Assembly (NCBI GenBank): GCA_934660965.1 | Contig: CAKUIM010000005.1 | Location: 1 to 64,000, forward strand | Source of the DNA: an uncultured Oscillospiraceae bacterium | GTDB taxonomy: Bacteria > Bacillota > Clostridia > Oscillospirales > Oscillospiraceae | Direction: 5' to 3' | DNA: 64,000 bases | Notes under the pieces: model-generated | Database searches by the model: none | Seen by the model: the letters and a program-made list of their open reading frames with translations, nothing else | Told to the model about the DNA's origin: nothing | Made by a program: the position numbers and the translations under genes | Part shown: positions 35,178-44,673 of the stretch, in pieces | How the letters are laid out: each line of letters begins with the position of its first letter | Position numbering within the stretch: the first letter of the stretch is position 1

Positions 35178-36344
35178 ATGAAATACGATTTTGAAACCGC
35201 TCATGCCCGCGTGGGCATGGAGGCTGCCAAGTGGGACGCCATCGGCCCCAACCCCGCCGATGGGGTGGTGCCCCTGTCTGTGGCGGACATGGAGCTGCTC
35301 TCTCCGCCGGAGATCATTGAGGAGCTGAAAAAGACCGCCGAGTTCGGCATGTGGGGCTACACCTGGTGGGGCAAGCCCTATGCCGACGCGGTGAAGCACT
35401 GGCTGTCCACCCGCCACGGCTGGGATATCCGGCAGGAGTGGATCGTCCAGACCAACGGCGTAGTGCAGGGGCTGTACGCCTCCGTCCGGGCCTATACCGA
35501 GCCCACGGACAGCGTGCTGGTGCTCACCCCGGTCTACTACCCCTTCTACCGGGCGGTGAACCTGAACGGCCGCAAGCTGGTGGAGTGCCCGCTGAAGCTG
35601 GAAAACGGCCGCTATGGGATCGACTTCGACGACTTTGAGGAAAAGGCCAGGCAGTGCAAAATGTTCATCCTCTGCTCCCCCCACAACCCGGTGGGCCGGG
35701 TGTGGACGGAGGAGGAGCTGCGCCGGATGGGCGACATCTGCCTGAAGCACAACGTGCTGGTAGTCAGCGACGAGATTCACTTCGACCTCATCATGCCCGG
35801 CTACCGCCACATCAGCTACCCCACCCTGGGGGAGAAGTACGCCGACAGCTGCGTGATGTTTACCGCCGCCAGCAAGACCTTCTCCCTGGCCGGCCTGTGC
35901 GTGGCAAACGCCATCATCCCCAACGCGGAGCTGCGCAAGAAGCTGGACGACGAGGTGAATGTATGCGGCTGCTACAGCTACAGCATCTTCGGCATGCGCG
36001 CCCTGGAGACAGGGTACTGGAAGTGCGGGGACTGGGTGGACCAGCTCAACGAGCACATCTGGGGCAATTACCAGTACTTCAAGAGCTTCATGGCCGAGCA
36101 TTTCCCCGGCGTGTGGGTGGCCGACCTGGAGGGCACCTACCTGTGCTGGTTCGACTGCCGCTGCTTCGGCATGGACGGCCAGGCCCTGGCCAAGTTCCTC
36201 GTGGAAAAGGCCCAGCTGTTCCTGGACGACGGCTATATCTTCGGCCCGTCGGGGGACGGCTTCGAGCGCATCAACCTGGCCTGCACCCGGAAGGTGCTGG
36301 AGGATGCCCTGCATCGCTTCAAGGCCGCCATGGACCAGCGCTGA
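35178..36344 (+). CDS. MalY/PatB-type PLP enzyme (cysteine-S-conjugate beta-lyase / aminotransferase)
   Basis: 388 residues, fold-type I PLP enzyme. PatB/MalY signatures: VPLSVADMELLSPPEII near residue 35, GYTWWG, SPHNPVGRVWTEEELRRM near 172, VVSDEIHFDLIMPGY near 200 with the PLP-stacking Asp, and the Schiff-base lysine in AASKTFSLAGL near 238. The family cleaves C-S bonds of cystathionine or cysteine conjugates to thiol, pyruvate and ammonia; some act as aminotransferases. The ATG at 35178 follows AAAGGAAGG. Ten nt later comes an M20 amidohydrolase, a pairing known from N-acyl-cysteine-conjugate breakdown. Confidence 0.9.
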   Translation: MKYDFETAHARVGMEAAKWDAIGPNPADGVVPLSVADMELLSPPEIIEELKKTAEFGMWGYTWWGKPYADAVKHWLSTRHGWDIRQEWIVQTNGVVQGLYASVRAYTEPTDSVLVLTPVYYPFYRAVNLNGRKLVECPLKLENGRYGIDFDDFEEKARQCKMFILCSPHNPVGRVWTEEELRRMGDICLKHNVLVVSDEIHFDLIMPGYRHISYPTLGEKYADSCVMFTAASKTFSLAGLCVANAIIPNAELRKKLDDEVNVCGCYSYSIFGMRALETGYWKCGDWVDQLNEHIWGNYQYFKSFMAEHFPGVWVADLEGTYLCWFDCRCFGMDGQALAKFLVEKAQLFLDDGYIFGPSGDGFERINLACTRKVLEDALHRFKAAMDQR

Positions 36345-36353
36345 GGGACGGCT

Positions 36354-37610
36354 ATGATTGATATCAGAGCGGAGTGCCTGGCCCTGGGGGCACAGATTGC
36401 CGCGGACCGGGACTACCTTCACGCCCATCCGGAGCTGTCCGGGCAGGAGGAGCAGACCCTGGCCTGGATCGAGCGGCGGCTGGCCGCGCTGGGCCTGCCC
36501 GCAGAGCGGGTGGAGCACGGCGGGCTGGTCACCGTGGTGGACGGCCGGGGGCCGGGGAAGCGCCTGCTCCTGCGGGCCGACGTGGACGCGCTGCCTGTGG
36601 GTGAGAGCGCCTCCAACCTGTCCGGCCCCAAGCGGGTGGTCAGCGAGGCGGAGGGTGTGTCCCACGCCTGCGGCCACGACGCCCACACCGCCATGCTGCT
36701 GTCCGCCCTCCAGGTGCTGTCCGCCCACCGGGACGAGTGGTCCGGCCAGATTGTGGCCGTTTTTGAGCAGGGAGAGGAGACCTCCTACGGCGTGCTCCCC
36801 CTGCTGGAGTACCTGGAAGACCGCTTTGACGGGATGGACGGCTGCTTCGCCATCCATGTCTTTGCCGACGCCCCCGCGGGTACCATCTCCGTCCAGCCGG
36901 GCTATGTGATGTGCGGGGCGCTGGGATTCGACGTGGTGCTCACCGGGCGGGGCGGCCACAGCTCCCGCCCGGACCTGTGCAACAACCCGGTGGACTGCTT
37001 TGTGAGCATCTACAACGACCTGGCCGCTGTGCGGATGCGGCACACCGATCCCAACGACTGCCTGACCTACGCTGTGGGCCTGCTCCAGGGCGGGACCAAG
37101 TCCAACATCATTCCCGACAGCCTGCGGTTTTCCTGCCTGGCCCGGTTCTTCAACGAGGAGAGCTGCGGCAGGCCCTTCCTGGAGGCGGCGAAACGGATCG
37201 TCGAAAAGGACGCCGAGATTTACGACTGCTCGGTGCATTACAATTACGTCATGGAGCCAATCCCCGGGGTGTACAACGATGGGGTCTGCGCGGACCTGGC
37301 CCGGCGGAGCCTGAGCCGGACCCTGGGCGAGGAGGCGGTGGTCCCCTCCGGCCCCTGGATGGCCTCGGAGAGCTTGGCGGTCTATCACGCCCTGTACCGC
37401 GGCGTGCTGGCCTTCCTGGGTATCCGGGACGGGGCGGGCTGCGGCGCGCCCCATCACAGCGCCGAGTTCGACCTGGACCCCCAGGGGCTCACCCTGGGGA
37501 CGGCGGCCACTGTTTCCTACGCGTTGGATTTCCTGGCAGACAGCTTCACACCGCCGCCCAGAAAGCCCACCGCCGGCGTACTGGAGCGGCTGAAAAAGCA
37601 GCTGCTCTGA
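36354..37610 (+). CDS. M20 family amidohydrolase/aminoacylase
   Basis: 418 residues. Metal ligands and the M20D pattern are clear: LRADVDALPV near residue 75, HACGHDAHTAML near residue 105, FEQGEETSYG near residue 140, a GRGGHSSRPDLCNNPVD dimerisation-domain segment near 200, and GAPHHSAEFDLD near the C terminus. Members remove acyl groups from N-acyl amino acids, or hydrolyse small amides. It follows the PatB/MalY-like gene by 10 nt and precedes an esterase, so deacylation before C-S cleavage is a reasonable idea. The start ATG at 36354 has weak upstream signals. Confidence 0.92.
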   Translation: MIDIRAECLALGAQIAADRDYLHAHPELSGQEEQTLAWIERRLAALGLPAERVEHGGLVTVVDGRGPGKRLLLRADVDALPVGESASNLSGPKRVVSEAEGVSHACGHDAHTAMLLSALQVLSAHRDEWSGQIVAVFEQGEETSYGVLPLLEYLEDRFDGMDGCFAIHVFADAPAGTISVQPGYVMCGALGFDVVLTGRGGHSSRPDLCNNPVDCFVSIYNDLAAVRMRHTDPNDCLTYAVGLLQGGTKSNIIPDSLRFSCLARFFNEESCGRPFLEAAKRIVEKDAEIYDCSVHYNYVMEPIPGVYNDGVCADLARRSLSRTLGEEAVVPSGPWMASESLAVYHALYRGVLAFLGIRDGAGCGAPHHSAEFDLDPQGLTLGTAATVSYALDFLADSFTPPPRKPTAGVLERLKKQLL

Positions 37611-37672
37611 ATCAATGCTCCGGCAGGCCCGGCGGTGCCTGCGCCCCATATCTTGAAGGAGGTAACTGCATC

Positions 37673-38668
37673 ATGGAATTTTATATGCCCGACCGCAAGC
37701 CTGATTATGAGATCAACAAGCCCGACCCCTATCCCCTGCTCTGCGAGAGCATGAAGAAGGTTATCGACTACCAGGCAGCGCACGCCGCCGACGCCTTTGA
37801 CACCAACTGCTCCTGGGACGAGCTGCGGGTGAAGTACGTGGAGGAGCGCCGGTTCTGGAACGAGGGTGGACCCCAGGCGGTTAAGACGGTGGAGGTCATG
37901 GTCCCCGGCCCCATGGGGGATGTGCCCGCCCGGATCTACTATCCTGATGACAGGCCGGAGCATTACGCGGTGGTATTTATCCACGGCGGCGGCTTCACCG
38001 TGGGCAGCAACGACACCCATGACCGCATGATGCGTTCCGTCATGGCCGCCAGCGGCTGCTGCGTCATCGGCGTGGACTACCACCTGGCCCCCGAGGCGAA
38101 GTTCCCCGTCCCCCTGTATGAGTCCGCCGCGGTGGTGCGCTTCTTCCGGGAGCACGGTGCGCAGTATGGCATCCTCACCGACAAGATGGCCCTGGGCGGC
38201 GACTCCGGCGGGGCCAACCTGGCCCTGGGCGTGAACCTGTACCTCCGGGACACCCCCGGCGGCAATGAGTTTGTCAAGGCCCTGCTGCTGTATTATGGGG
38301 CCTTCTGGCTCCAGGATTCCTCCTCTGCCCGGCTGTACGGCACTCTGCTGGACGGGATGCGCAAGTCCGACCTGGCCGCCTATATGAGCTACTATGTCAA
38401 CGCCGAGGACATGGAAAACCCCTACTTTTCCGCCTTCCTCAATGACCTGTCCACCGGTGTGCCCCCCATCTATATGTGCTGCGGCAGCCTGGATCCCCTG
38501 CTGGACGACACCAAGACCCTGGAGCTGATGATGAAGTATTACGGCGTGCCCACCCAGGTGGACATCGTTCCCGGCGCGCTTCACGCCTTCATGCACTACG
38601 GCCGCATGATGCCCGAGGCGGTGGAGTGCCTGGCGCGCAGCGGCGCCTTCTTCAAGGCTCTGCTGTAA
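37673..38668 (+). CDS. Alpha/beta hydrolase, HSL-type esterase
   Basis: 331 residues. The hormone-sensitive-lipase oxyanion motif HGGGFTVGS lies near residue 105 and the nucleophile elbow GGDSGGANLA near 180; a likely Asp in SLDPLLDD and His in GALHAFMHYG complete the triad. It hydrolyses short esters. The ATG at 37673 follows GAAGGAGG. Last gene of the MFS, lyase, amidohydrolase, esterase group; a strong structured terminator follows. Confidence 0.92.
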   Translation: MEFYMPDRKPDYEINKPDPYPLLCESMKKVIDYQAAHAADAFDTNCSWDELRVKYVEERRFWNEGGPQAVKTVEVMVPGPMGDVPARIYYPDDRPEHYAVVFIHGGGFTVGSNDTHDRMMRSVMAASGCCVIGVDYHLAPEAKFPVPLYESAAVVRFFREHGAQYGILTDKMALGGDSGGANLALGVNLYLRDTPGGNEFVKALLLYYGAFWLQDSSSARLYGTLLDGMRKSDLAAYMSYYVNAEDMENPYFSAFLNDLSTGVPPIYMCCGSLDPLLDDTKTLELMMKYYGVPTQVDIVPGALHAFMHYGRMMPEAVECLARSGAFFKALL

Positions 38669-38763
38669 GGCGTCTCCCCCGCCGCCCGGCTTGAGTCCAG
38701 CGGCGGAAAACAGCGACACCCCGGCCGCCGCGGCAAAGCGAACCGCTGAAAGCCGGGCAAACG

Positions 38764-38843
38764 CAAGCCCCCTTTAGGGTAAGCTCCGGAAGGCCGCATC
38801 ATTTGCGGACTTCCAAAGCATACCCCAAGGGGGCTTGTTTTTT
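38764..38843 (+). terminator. Long nested hairpin terminator
   Basis: A 74-nt near-palindrome (38764-38837) folds into one long stem with small bulges: outer arms caagccccctt/aagggggcttg, then gggta/taccc, gct/agc, ggaag/cttcc and ccgca/tgcgg around a TCATT loop. TTTTTT follows on the plus strand. It ends the esterase operon and separates it from the convergent ene-reductase gene. It is much longer than a normal terminator. Confidence 0.75.
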
Positions 38844-38909
38844 CTATGGTTTTTCTATGGTGACTGCACTTATCGCCGATTCATGCTGCGGCAAACCCAA
38901 GGGCGGGAA

Positions 38910-40850
38910 TCAGAATACAGTGGCTTTGTCATGCGCCATACGCAGAGCGTCGGCAATCTGGCCGGTTTTTTCAGCGTCACCGATCCGTGTGACATGAGAG
39001 AACGCGTCCTCAAAGGACTGCGCCGCGTTGTCGCGGGGGCGTACGCCCATGGCCAGCACAACAGCGTCGGCAGGGATGCGGGACTCATTCCCCTCGCCAT
39101 CCGTTGTAAGGACGCTGTCCGCGGCAATCTCCGTCAGGCGGTGCCGGGTTTTGATCGTAACGCCGGCCTGCTGCAGAGCCATCAGCAGGAATGCCTTGTT
39201 GGTCAGGAACAGCGTGGGAGCCACGTCCTTCGCCATTTCCACCACCGTCACCTTGCAGCCTTTCCCGGACAGGACCTGAGCGGTCTCCAGGCCGGTAATG
39301 CCGCCGCCGACAATGACGACATTCTTGCCGGAAAGGTCGGCGCTGCCGGAGAGAATGTCTTCAGCCGTATGGACATGAGGAAGCTCAACACCGGGCAGTT
39401 GGGGGACGATGGGGCGACCGCCGATGGCCAGAATCACACCGTAGGGGGCCAGCGCGGCGACCTCCGTCACGGTGGCCTCCGTATTCAGGCGGACCTCCAC
39501 ACCGGCCAGCTCCATCTCGCGGGTCTGGGTCTTGATCAGTTCAGCCAGCATTTCCTTATGGGGCGGAATGGCAGCAAGGGTGACGGTGCCGCCCAGAGAG
39601 GCGGATTTTTCAAACAGCACGACCCGGTAGCCGCGCTTTGCGCATACCACAGCAGCCTGCATACCGGCAGGGCCGCCGCCGATGACCGCAACAGTCCTGC
39701 CGTTGCCGTCCCGCTTCAGCGTGTCCTCATTGAACAGGTACTCCCGGCCGACCAGCGGGTTGACGGTGCATTCCACAGAACGGAACATTCCGTAGCAGCG
39801 GAAGCAGTTCAGGCAGCTCAGGCACTTGCGGATCTCGTCCTCCCGGCCCTCTTTCGCCTTCACGCCCCACTCGGGATCGCACAGCTGGCCGCGGGCGATT
39901 CCGACAAAATCGGACACGCCCTCCTGGAGATACTGCTCCGCAGTGGCAGGGGTCTTGATGTTGTTTACGGCGATGACGGGGATGGACACATGCTTTTTGA
40001 TCTCAGTCGCCAGGTGCTTTTTCCATCCCTCGGGGAAGGACTGGGGCTCAATGATGGCATATCCGGTCTCCTGAACGCCGGCGCTGACATTGATGGCGGC
40101 CACGCCCTGCTTTTCCAGCGTCTGCGCGATTTTGACGGAATCCTCGATCTTCAGGCCGCCTTCCTGAAATTCATCCACGCTGAGCCGGACGGAGATGGGG
40201 AAGCCGGGGCCGCACAGCGCCTGAATCCGGGCCACAATCTCCAGAAGAAAGGCCATCCGGTTTTCCGGGCTGCCGCCGTACTTGTCAGTGCGGTGGTTGG
40301 TGAGGGGGCTGAGGAACTGGTTGATGAGATAGCCATGGGCGGCGTGAAGCTCAACGCCGTCAAAACCGGCAAGGCGGGCGAAATTCGCGCCATGGGCAAA
40401 TTCCCGAACCAGCGTTTCGCACTCCTGCGTGGTCAGCTCATGGGGAACGGGGCTCTGGGGATTCCCGGCGATCGGGCTGGGGGCTACCGGCTGAACCTTG
40501 CCCAGAAGGGCAGCGGAAGCCGTGCGGCCCGGATGCTGGAGCTGCAAAAAGATCTTGGTGTCGTACTTATGCACGGCGTCAGTCAGGCGGACCAGACCGC
40601 GGACATACTTGCCCTCCGTGACGGAGAGCTGCCCGTTCATACCGACGCCGGTGATATTATCGATCCGGGAAATCTCGGTGATGATCAGGCCGCAGCCGCC
40701 TTTGGCGCGGGCTTCGTAGAACCCGATGATGGCGTCATTGGGCTCGCAGGTGTAGCCCACCATATTTGTGCCGATGGACGTAAGGACGATTCGGTTGCGC
40801 AGGGTAAGGGGGCCGATTTTCCCCCGTGAGAACAGTTTTTTGTATTTCAT
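38910..40850 (-). CDS. FeS/FMN/FAD ene-reductase (2,4-dienoyl-CoA reductase / BaiCD-like OYE)
   Basis: 646 residues, the long OYE class. Residues 1-340 form the FMN TIM barrel with HAAHGYLINQFLSP (likely active-site His and Tyr, ~169-174). A cysteine cluster at 343, 346, 349, 352 and 361 fits a [4Fe-4S] site, although its spacing is denser than usual. The C-terminal part has two dinucleotide folds (GGGPAGMQAA near 390, GGGITGLETA near 485). Such enzymes reduce C=C bonds of enoates, dienoyl-CoA or steroids with NAD(P)H. It is the last gene of an operon that starts with a peptide-type ABC importer. Confidence 0.92.
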   Translation of the reverse strand: MKYKKLFSRGKIGPLTLRNRIVLTSIGTNMVGYTCEPNDAIIGFYEARAKGGCGLIITEISRIDNITGVGMNGQLSVTEGKYVRGLVRLTDAVHKYDTKIFLQLQHPGRTASAALLGKVQPVAPSPIAGNPQSPVPHELTTQECETLVREFAHGANFARLAGFDGVELHAAHGYLINQFLSPLTNHRTDKYGGSPENRMAFLLEIVARIQALCGPGFPISVRLSVDEFQEGGLKIEDSVKIAQTLEKQGVAAINVSAGVQETGYAIIEPQSFPEGWKKHLATEIKKHVSIPVIAVNNIKTPATAEQYLQEGVSDFVGIARGQLCDPEWGVKAKEGREDEIRKCLSCLNCFRCYGMFRSVECTVNPLVGREYLFNEDTLKRDGNGRTVAVIGGGPAGMQAAVVCAKRGYRVVLFEKSASLGGTVTLAAIPPHKEMLAELIKTQTREMELAGVEVRLNTEATVTEVAALAPYGVILAIGGRPIVPQLPGVELPHVHTAEDILSGSADLSGKNVVIVGGGITGLETAQVLSGKGCKVTVVEMAKDVAPTLFLTNKAFLLMALQQAGVTIKTRHRLTEIAADSVLTTDGEGNESRIPADAVVLAMGVRPRDNAAQSFEDAFSHVTRIGDAEKTGQIADALRMAHDKATVF

Positions 40851-40862
40851 GCCGGGATCCTC

Positions 40863-41681
40863 TCAAGCCATCAGATTTTCCGCCTTATCGGGGTCGATGA
40901 GAATGTTGCGCCACTCGCCGATGACCTGACCTCTCGGGTCCTGCGTATAGGTCATCAAAGCGGGCTTCTCACCGGGCTTCAGGCCGGATTTGGCGGGATC
41001 CACAGCGTAGTCGGGAAGGCCCAGCTCCGTGAACCGCCAGAAACGGTTGGGCTGCAGGGGGCAGTCCTCATCCACGGTGACGCGCAGGGGCTTCCATGTC
41101 TGATAGTGACGGTGGCCCAGGCGCTTGGTAATGCGGCCCTCACGGACGTGGTGGCCCAGATACCAGTCCTCGCCCTCCTCAAAGGTGAACTTGGGGTCAT
41201 AATTGAACATGTAGATGTCCATGATCACATCGTCACGGTCGGTGTCAAGCATAACGCCGGGCGTGTAGCGGCCGGGATAATTGATGTACTTATACTGCTG
41301 AACGGGGATATCCTTGAGCAGATTGTACTGGGGCTCCGGATCCAGCAGCGCGCACTCCAGCTCGCGGAAGCCGGGCACATCCTCTGCGTTCTTTTTCCAC
41401 AGCCCGGGGTTCCTGACCGTGGCGTTCAGGCAGGACTCCATGTCCTCGAACACCACCTCGGAGATACGGTCGAAGCGGTCATAGGGGTCGAACGTCCACA
41501 TGCTGATGGGGGGCAGCGCCTTCCAGCTGCGGTAGCCGGTCACGCCGGGCTGGCTGCGCACGGCGGGGACATGCTCGTTCAGATACCACGCCTCCGCGGC
41601 ATCGCGGTCAACGCCCTTGGGATAGCTGAACATGTACACGAAGCGGACAGGGCCACGGCCGTAGGAAAAGGTAAAGCTCAT
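40863..41681 (-). CDS. Tandem ferredoxin-like alpha+beta barrel protein (EthD-like), function unknown
   Basis: 272 residues. Two similar halves are visible: VYMFSYPKGVDRDAAEAWYL then NEHVPAV near residues 15-40, and IYMFNYDPKFTFEEGEDWYL then GHHVREG near residues 165-192. Both end in W-Y-L-x2-H-V. This suggests two fused dimeric alpha/beta-barrel (EthD-type) domains. Such domains often bind or process small aromatic or polyketide-like molecules, sometimes without cofactor. It lies 12 nt before the ene-reductase and after oppF, so it may act on the same imported compound. Function not recognised. Confidence 0.65.
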   Translation of the reverse strand: MSFTFSYGRGPVRFVYMFSYPKGVDRDAAEAWYLNEHVPAVRSQPGVTGYRSWKALPPISMWTFDPYDRFDRISEVVFEDMESCLNATVRNPGLWKKNAEDVPGFRELECALLDPEPQYNLLKDIPVQQYKYINYPGRYTPGVMLDTDRDDVIMDIYMFNYDPKFTFEEGEDWYLGHHVREGRITKRLGHRHYQTWKPLRVTVDEDCPLQPNRFWRFTELGLPDYAVDPAKSGLKPGEKPALMTYTQDPRGQVIGEWRNILIDPDKAENLMA

Positions 41682-41765
41682 AAAAAATCTCCTTCCATGA
41701 TAACCGCAAAGCGGTCAGTTGTTTATTCCGGTTATACTGACAGATTCCTTTCCCGGTCTTGCGGG

Positions 41766-42749
41766 TCATGATTGATTGAACATATGGCAGGCCACGTAGT
41801 GCTCCGGCGCAACCTCTCGCAGCTCCGGCCGGCAGAAACGGCATTTCTCGCTGGCGTAGGGGCAGCGGGCGGCGAACTTGCAGCCCGGGGGAGGATCAAA
41901 GGGCGTTGGCACATCCCCTTCCAGCACAATGCGCTTTAGGGAGCGGCACACATCCGGGTCGGGCACCGGCACGGCGGAGAGCAGCGTCCGGGTATAGGGG
42001 TGAAGCGGGTGGCGGTTCAGCTCCCGGCTGGAAGCCAGCTCCAGCACCGCACCCAGATACATAACGCCAATGCGGGTGGAGATGTGCCGCACCACGGAGA
42101 TGTCGTGGGCGATAAACAGGTAGGTCAGCCCCAGATCCCGCTGCATATCCTCCAGCATGTTTACGATCTGGGACTGGATGGACACATCCAGGGCCGAGAT
42201 GGGCTCATCGCAGACGATGAACTTCGGCTCCACCGCCAGGGCCCGGGCGATGCCGATGCGCTGCTGCTGGCCGCCGGAGAATTCATGGGGATAGCGATCG
42301 CCCTGCTCCTCGTTGAGGCCCACCCGGTGCAGCAGCTCCACCACCCGCTCGTGGCGCTCCTTCCGGCTGTGCGTCATCTTGTGGATGTCCAGCGCCTCGC
42401 CGATGATATTCTCCGCTGTCATACGGGGGTCCAGGGAGGCAAAGGGATCCTGAAAGATAATCTGCATTTCCCGCCGGTAGGACTTGGCCTTTTCGGCAAT
42501 GCCGGCCTCGCTGTCGTAGATGGGCTTGCCGTTGTAGACGATCCTGCCGGAGGTTGGTTCGTGCAGGCGGAGGATGGCGCGGCCCAGCGTGGACTTGCCG
42601 CAGCCCGACTCGCCCACAAGGCCCAGGGTCTCACCCTTGCGGATGAAAAGGGACACGTCCTCCACCGCGTGGATGTAGCTGGTGCCGCCGGAGCGCTTCA
42701 CCGGAAAGTACTTGCGGAGCTTATTGACTTCAAGCAGGATTTCACTCAT
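41766..42749 (-). CDS. oppF: Oligopeptide-type ABC importer ATPase (OppF/DppF)
   Basis: 327 residues. Walker [18 protein letters not shown], signature [15 protein letters not shown], Walker [13 protein letters not shown], and a C-terminal oligo_HPY extension with cysteines ([18 protein letters not shown]). The ATG at 42749 overlaps the end of oppD by 8 nt and follows AAGGAGG. It powers uptake with OppD. The five opp genes are in the order A-B-C-D-F. Confidence 0.94.
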   Translation of the reverse strand: MSEILLEVNKLRKYFPVKRSGGTSYIHAVEDVSLFIRKGETLGLVGESGCGKSTLGRAILRLHEPTSGRIVYNGKPIYDSEAGIAEKAKSYRREMQIIFQDPFASLDPRMTAENIIGEALDIHKMTHSRKERHERVVELLHRVGLNEEQGDRYPHEFSGGQQQRIGIARALAVEPKFIVCDEPISALDVSIQSQIVNMLEDMQRDLGLTYLFIAHDISVVRHISTRIGVMYLGAVLELASSRELNRHPLHPYTRTLLSAVPVPDPDVCRSLKRIVLEGDVPTPFDPPPGCKFAARCPYASEKCRFCRPELREVAPEHYVACHMFNQS

Positions 42750-43782
42750 TGCCGGCCACCTCCTTTTCGTAGCTGACAGACTCCAGCTCCTCCGCCGTCA
42801 GGCCGCTGTCAGACAGCAGCCAGCAGGAGGCGGTGTGCCGCTCGCCCACCTGGCTCTCGGGCGGCATGGATCGGCAGCAGATCCGCATGCACTTCTCGCA
42901 CCGGGGTGCGAAGGGGCATCCGGCGGGCAGGTCCAGCATATCCACCGGAGTGCCGGCGATGGGGATGAGCCGCTCGTAGCTGTCAGCGTCCACCCTGGGC
43001 ATGGAGCGCAGAAGCCCCAGCGTGTACGGGTGGGCCGGACGGTAAAACAGATCCCGCACATCGGCCTTCTCCACCATGTGGCCGGCGTACATGACGCAGA
43101 CCTTGTCGCAGATCTCAGCCACCACGCCCAGATTGTGGGTGATAAAGATGATGGCCATGCCGGTCTTTTGCTGGATATCCTTCATCAGGTCCAGGATCTG
43201 GGCCTGAATGGTGACATCCAGAGCGGTGGTCGGCTCGTCGGCGATGAGGACCTTGGGCCGGCAGATGAGGCCCATGGCGATCATCACCCGCTGCCGCATG
43301 CCGCCGGACAGCTCGTGGGGGTACTGGTTCACCCGCTCATCCACGTTGCTGATGCCTACCAGCGTGAGGATTTCCTTGGCCTGAGCAAGGGCATCCTCTT
43401 TTTTCATTTTTTTATGGACCAGCAGCGCCTCGGTCAGCTGCTTGCCGACGGTATAGACGGGGTTCAGGCAGGTCATGGGGTTCTGGAAGATCATGCTGAT
43501 CTGCGTCCCGCGGAACTCCCGCTTTTCCTTTTTGGTCATGGCCAGAACGTCCTGGCCATCAAAGGTGATGGAGCCCTCCACCACCCGGCCGGGCGGCTGG
43601 AGCAGGCCCATGATGGAATAGGCCTCCACGCTCTTGCCGGAGCCGGACTCGCCCACGATGCCCACGACCTCTCCGTGGCCCAGCTCGTAGGAGATGCCGT
43701 TGACCGCCTTCACTTCACCCACCGGAGTGAAGAAGGACACGTGGAGATCGTCTACTTTCAATAATGGCTGTCTTTCTTCCAT
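42742..43782 (-). CDS. oppD: Oligopeptide-type ABC importer ATPase (OppD/DppD)
   Basis: 346 residues. Walker [15 protein letters not shown], signature [14 protein letters not shown], Walker [13 protein letters not shown], and the C-terminal region typical of DppD with clustered cysteines ([16 protein letters not shown]). It forms the ATPase pair with OppF. The ATG at 43782 follows AGGAGGTGCC. The gene starts 12 nt after oppC. Confidence 0.94.
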   Translation of the reverse strand: MEERQPLLKVDDLHVSFFTPVGEVKAVNGISYELGHGEVVGIVGESGSGKSVEAYSIMGLLQPPGRVVEGSITFDGQDVLAMTKKEKREFRGTQISMIFQNPMTCLNPVYTVGKQLTEALLVHKKMKKEDALAQAKEILTLVGISNVDERVNQYPHELSGGMRQRVMIAMGLICRPKVLIADEPTTALDVTIQAQILDLMKDIQQKTGMAIIFITHNLGVVAEICDKVCVMYAGHMVEKADVRDLFYRPAHPYTLGLLRSMPRVDADSYERLIPIAGTPVDMLDLPAGCPFAPRCEKCMRICCRSMPPESQVGERHTASCWLLSDSGLTAEELESVSYEKEVAGNE

Positions 43783-43794
43783 GAAGGCACCTCC

Positions 43795-44673
43795 TTACTT
43801 CAGTCTGGGATCCAGCGCGTCCCGCAGGGCGTCGCCGAAGATATTGATGGCCAGCGCCGTCACCGCGATGGTGGCGCCGGGAATGGACACGATATAGGGG
43901 TACTTGGTGTAATCCTTCAGGCCTTCGGCCAGAATGGACCCCCACTCGGGCGTGGGCGGCTGGGCGCCCAGCCCCAGAAAGCCCAGGGCGGCGCACATCA
44001 GGATGTTGCCGGAGATGTAGCCGGTGGCCTGAATGAGCACCTGACTGACCACATTGGGGATAACGTGCTTGAAGATAGCCCGCTTGTGGCTGGCGCCCAG
44101 CGCTCTGGCCGCCTCCATGTACTCCATGCTGGTCACATTCAGGGCGGCAGAGCGCAGGGTGCGCGCAAAGCCGGGAATGCCGCCGAAGGCCAGGGCGAAG
44201 ATGGTGGTGCGCAGGCCCACGCCCAGGCCGGCGATAATGGACAGCGTCACCAGCAGGGCGGGGACGGCCATCCAGATGTCAAGGATCCGGGTGATGACAT
44301 TATCCACCTTGCCGCCAATGTAGGCGGCGGTCGTGCCGATGATGGTGCCCAGGGTGGCGGAGATGGCGGTGGCAGACAGGCCGATGAGCAGCGAGGTCCG
44401 CGCGCCGTAAACGATGCGGGCGAAGATGTCTCTGCCATACTTGTCGGTGCCGAACCAGTGCCTGGCATTGGGCCATTGGAACCGGTCCGCCGTCAGGTCG
44501 GTGGCCAGGCTGTACGGGAGCAGCTGATTGGCAAAGATCACCAGAAAGGCCAGCAGGAACAGGATCAGCATGGCGACCACCGCCTTCTTGTTGCGGATCA
44601 GCCGCCGCCAGGTGTCCCACCCCTGACTGTTGCGCTTGCGCTTTTGCTTTTTCACGTTTTCAGCTGTGCTCAC
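43795..44673 (-). CDS. oppC: Oligopeptide-type ABC importer permease (OppC/DppC)
   Basis: 292 residues with six TM segments and the EAA loop (MEYMEAARALGASHKRAIFKHVI near residue 200, split here as EAARALGAS and AIFKHVIPN). The N-terminal OppC-type TM region precedes HWFGTDKYGRDIFARI. It starts at a GTG that overlaps the oppB stop (GTGA), with GAGGAGG upstream. It forms the channel with OppB. Confidence 0.94.
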   Translation of the reverse strand: MSTAENVKKQKRKRNSQGWDTWRRLIRNKKAVVAMLILFLLAFLVIFANQLLPYSLATDLTADRFQWPNARHWFGTDKYGRDIFARIVYGARTSLLIGLSATAISATLGTIIGTTAAYIGGKVDNVITRILDIWMAVPALLVTLSIIAGLGVGLRTTIFALAFGGIPGFARTLRSAALNVTSMEYMEAARALGASHKRAIFKHVIPNVVSQVLIQATGYISGNILMCAALGFLGLGAQPPTPEWGSILAEGLKDYTKYPYIVSIPGATIAVTALAINIFGDALRDALDPRLK

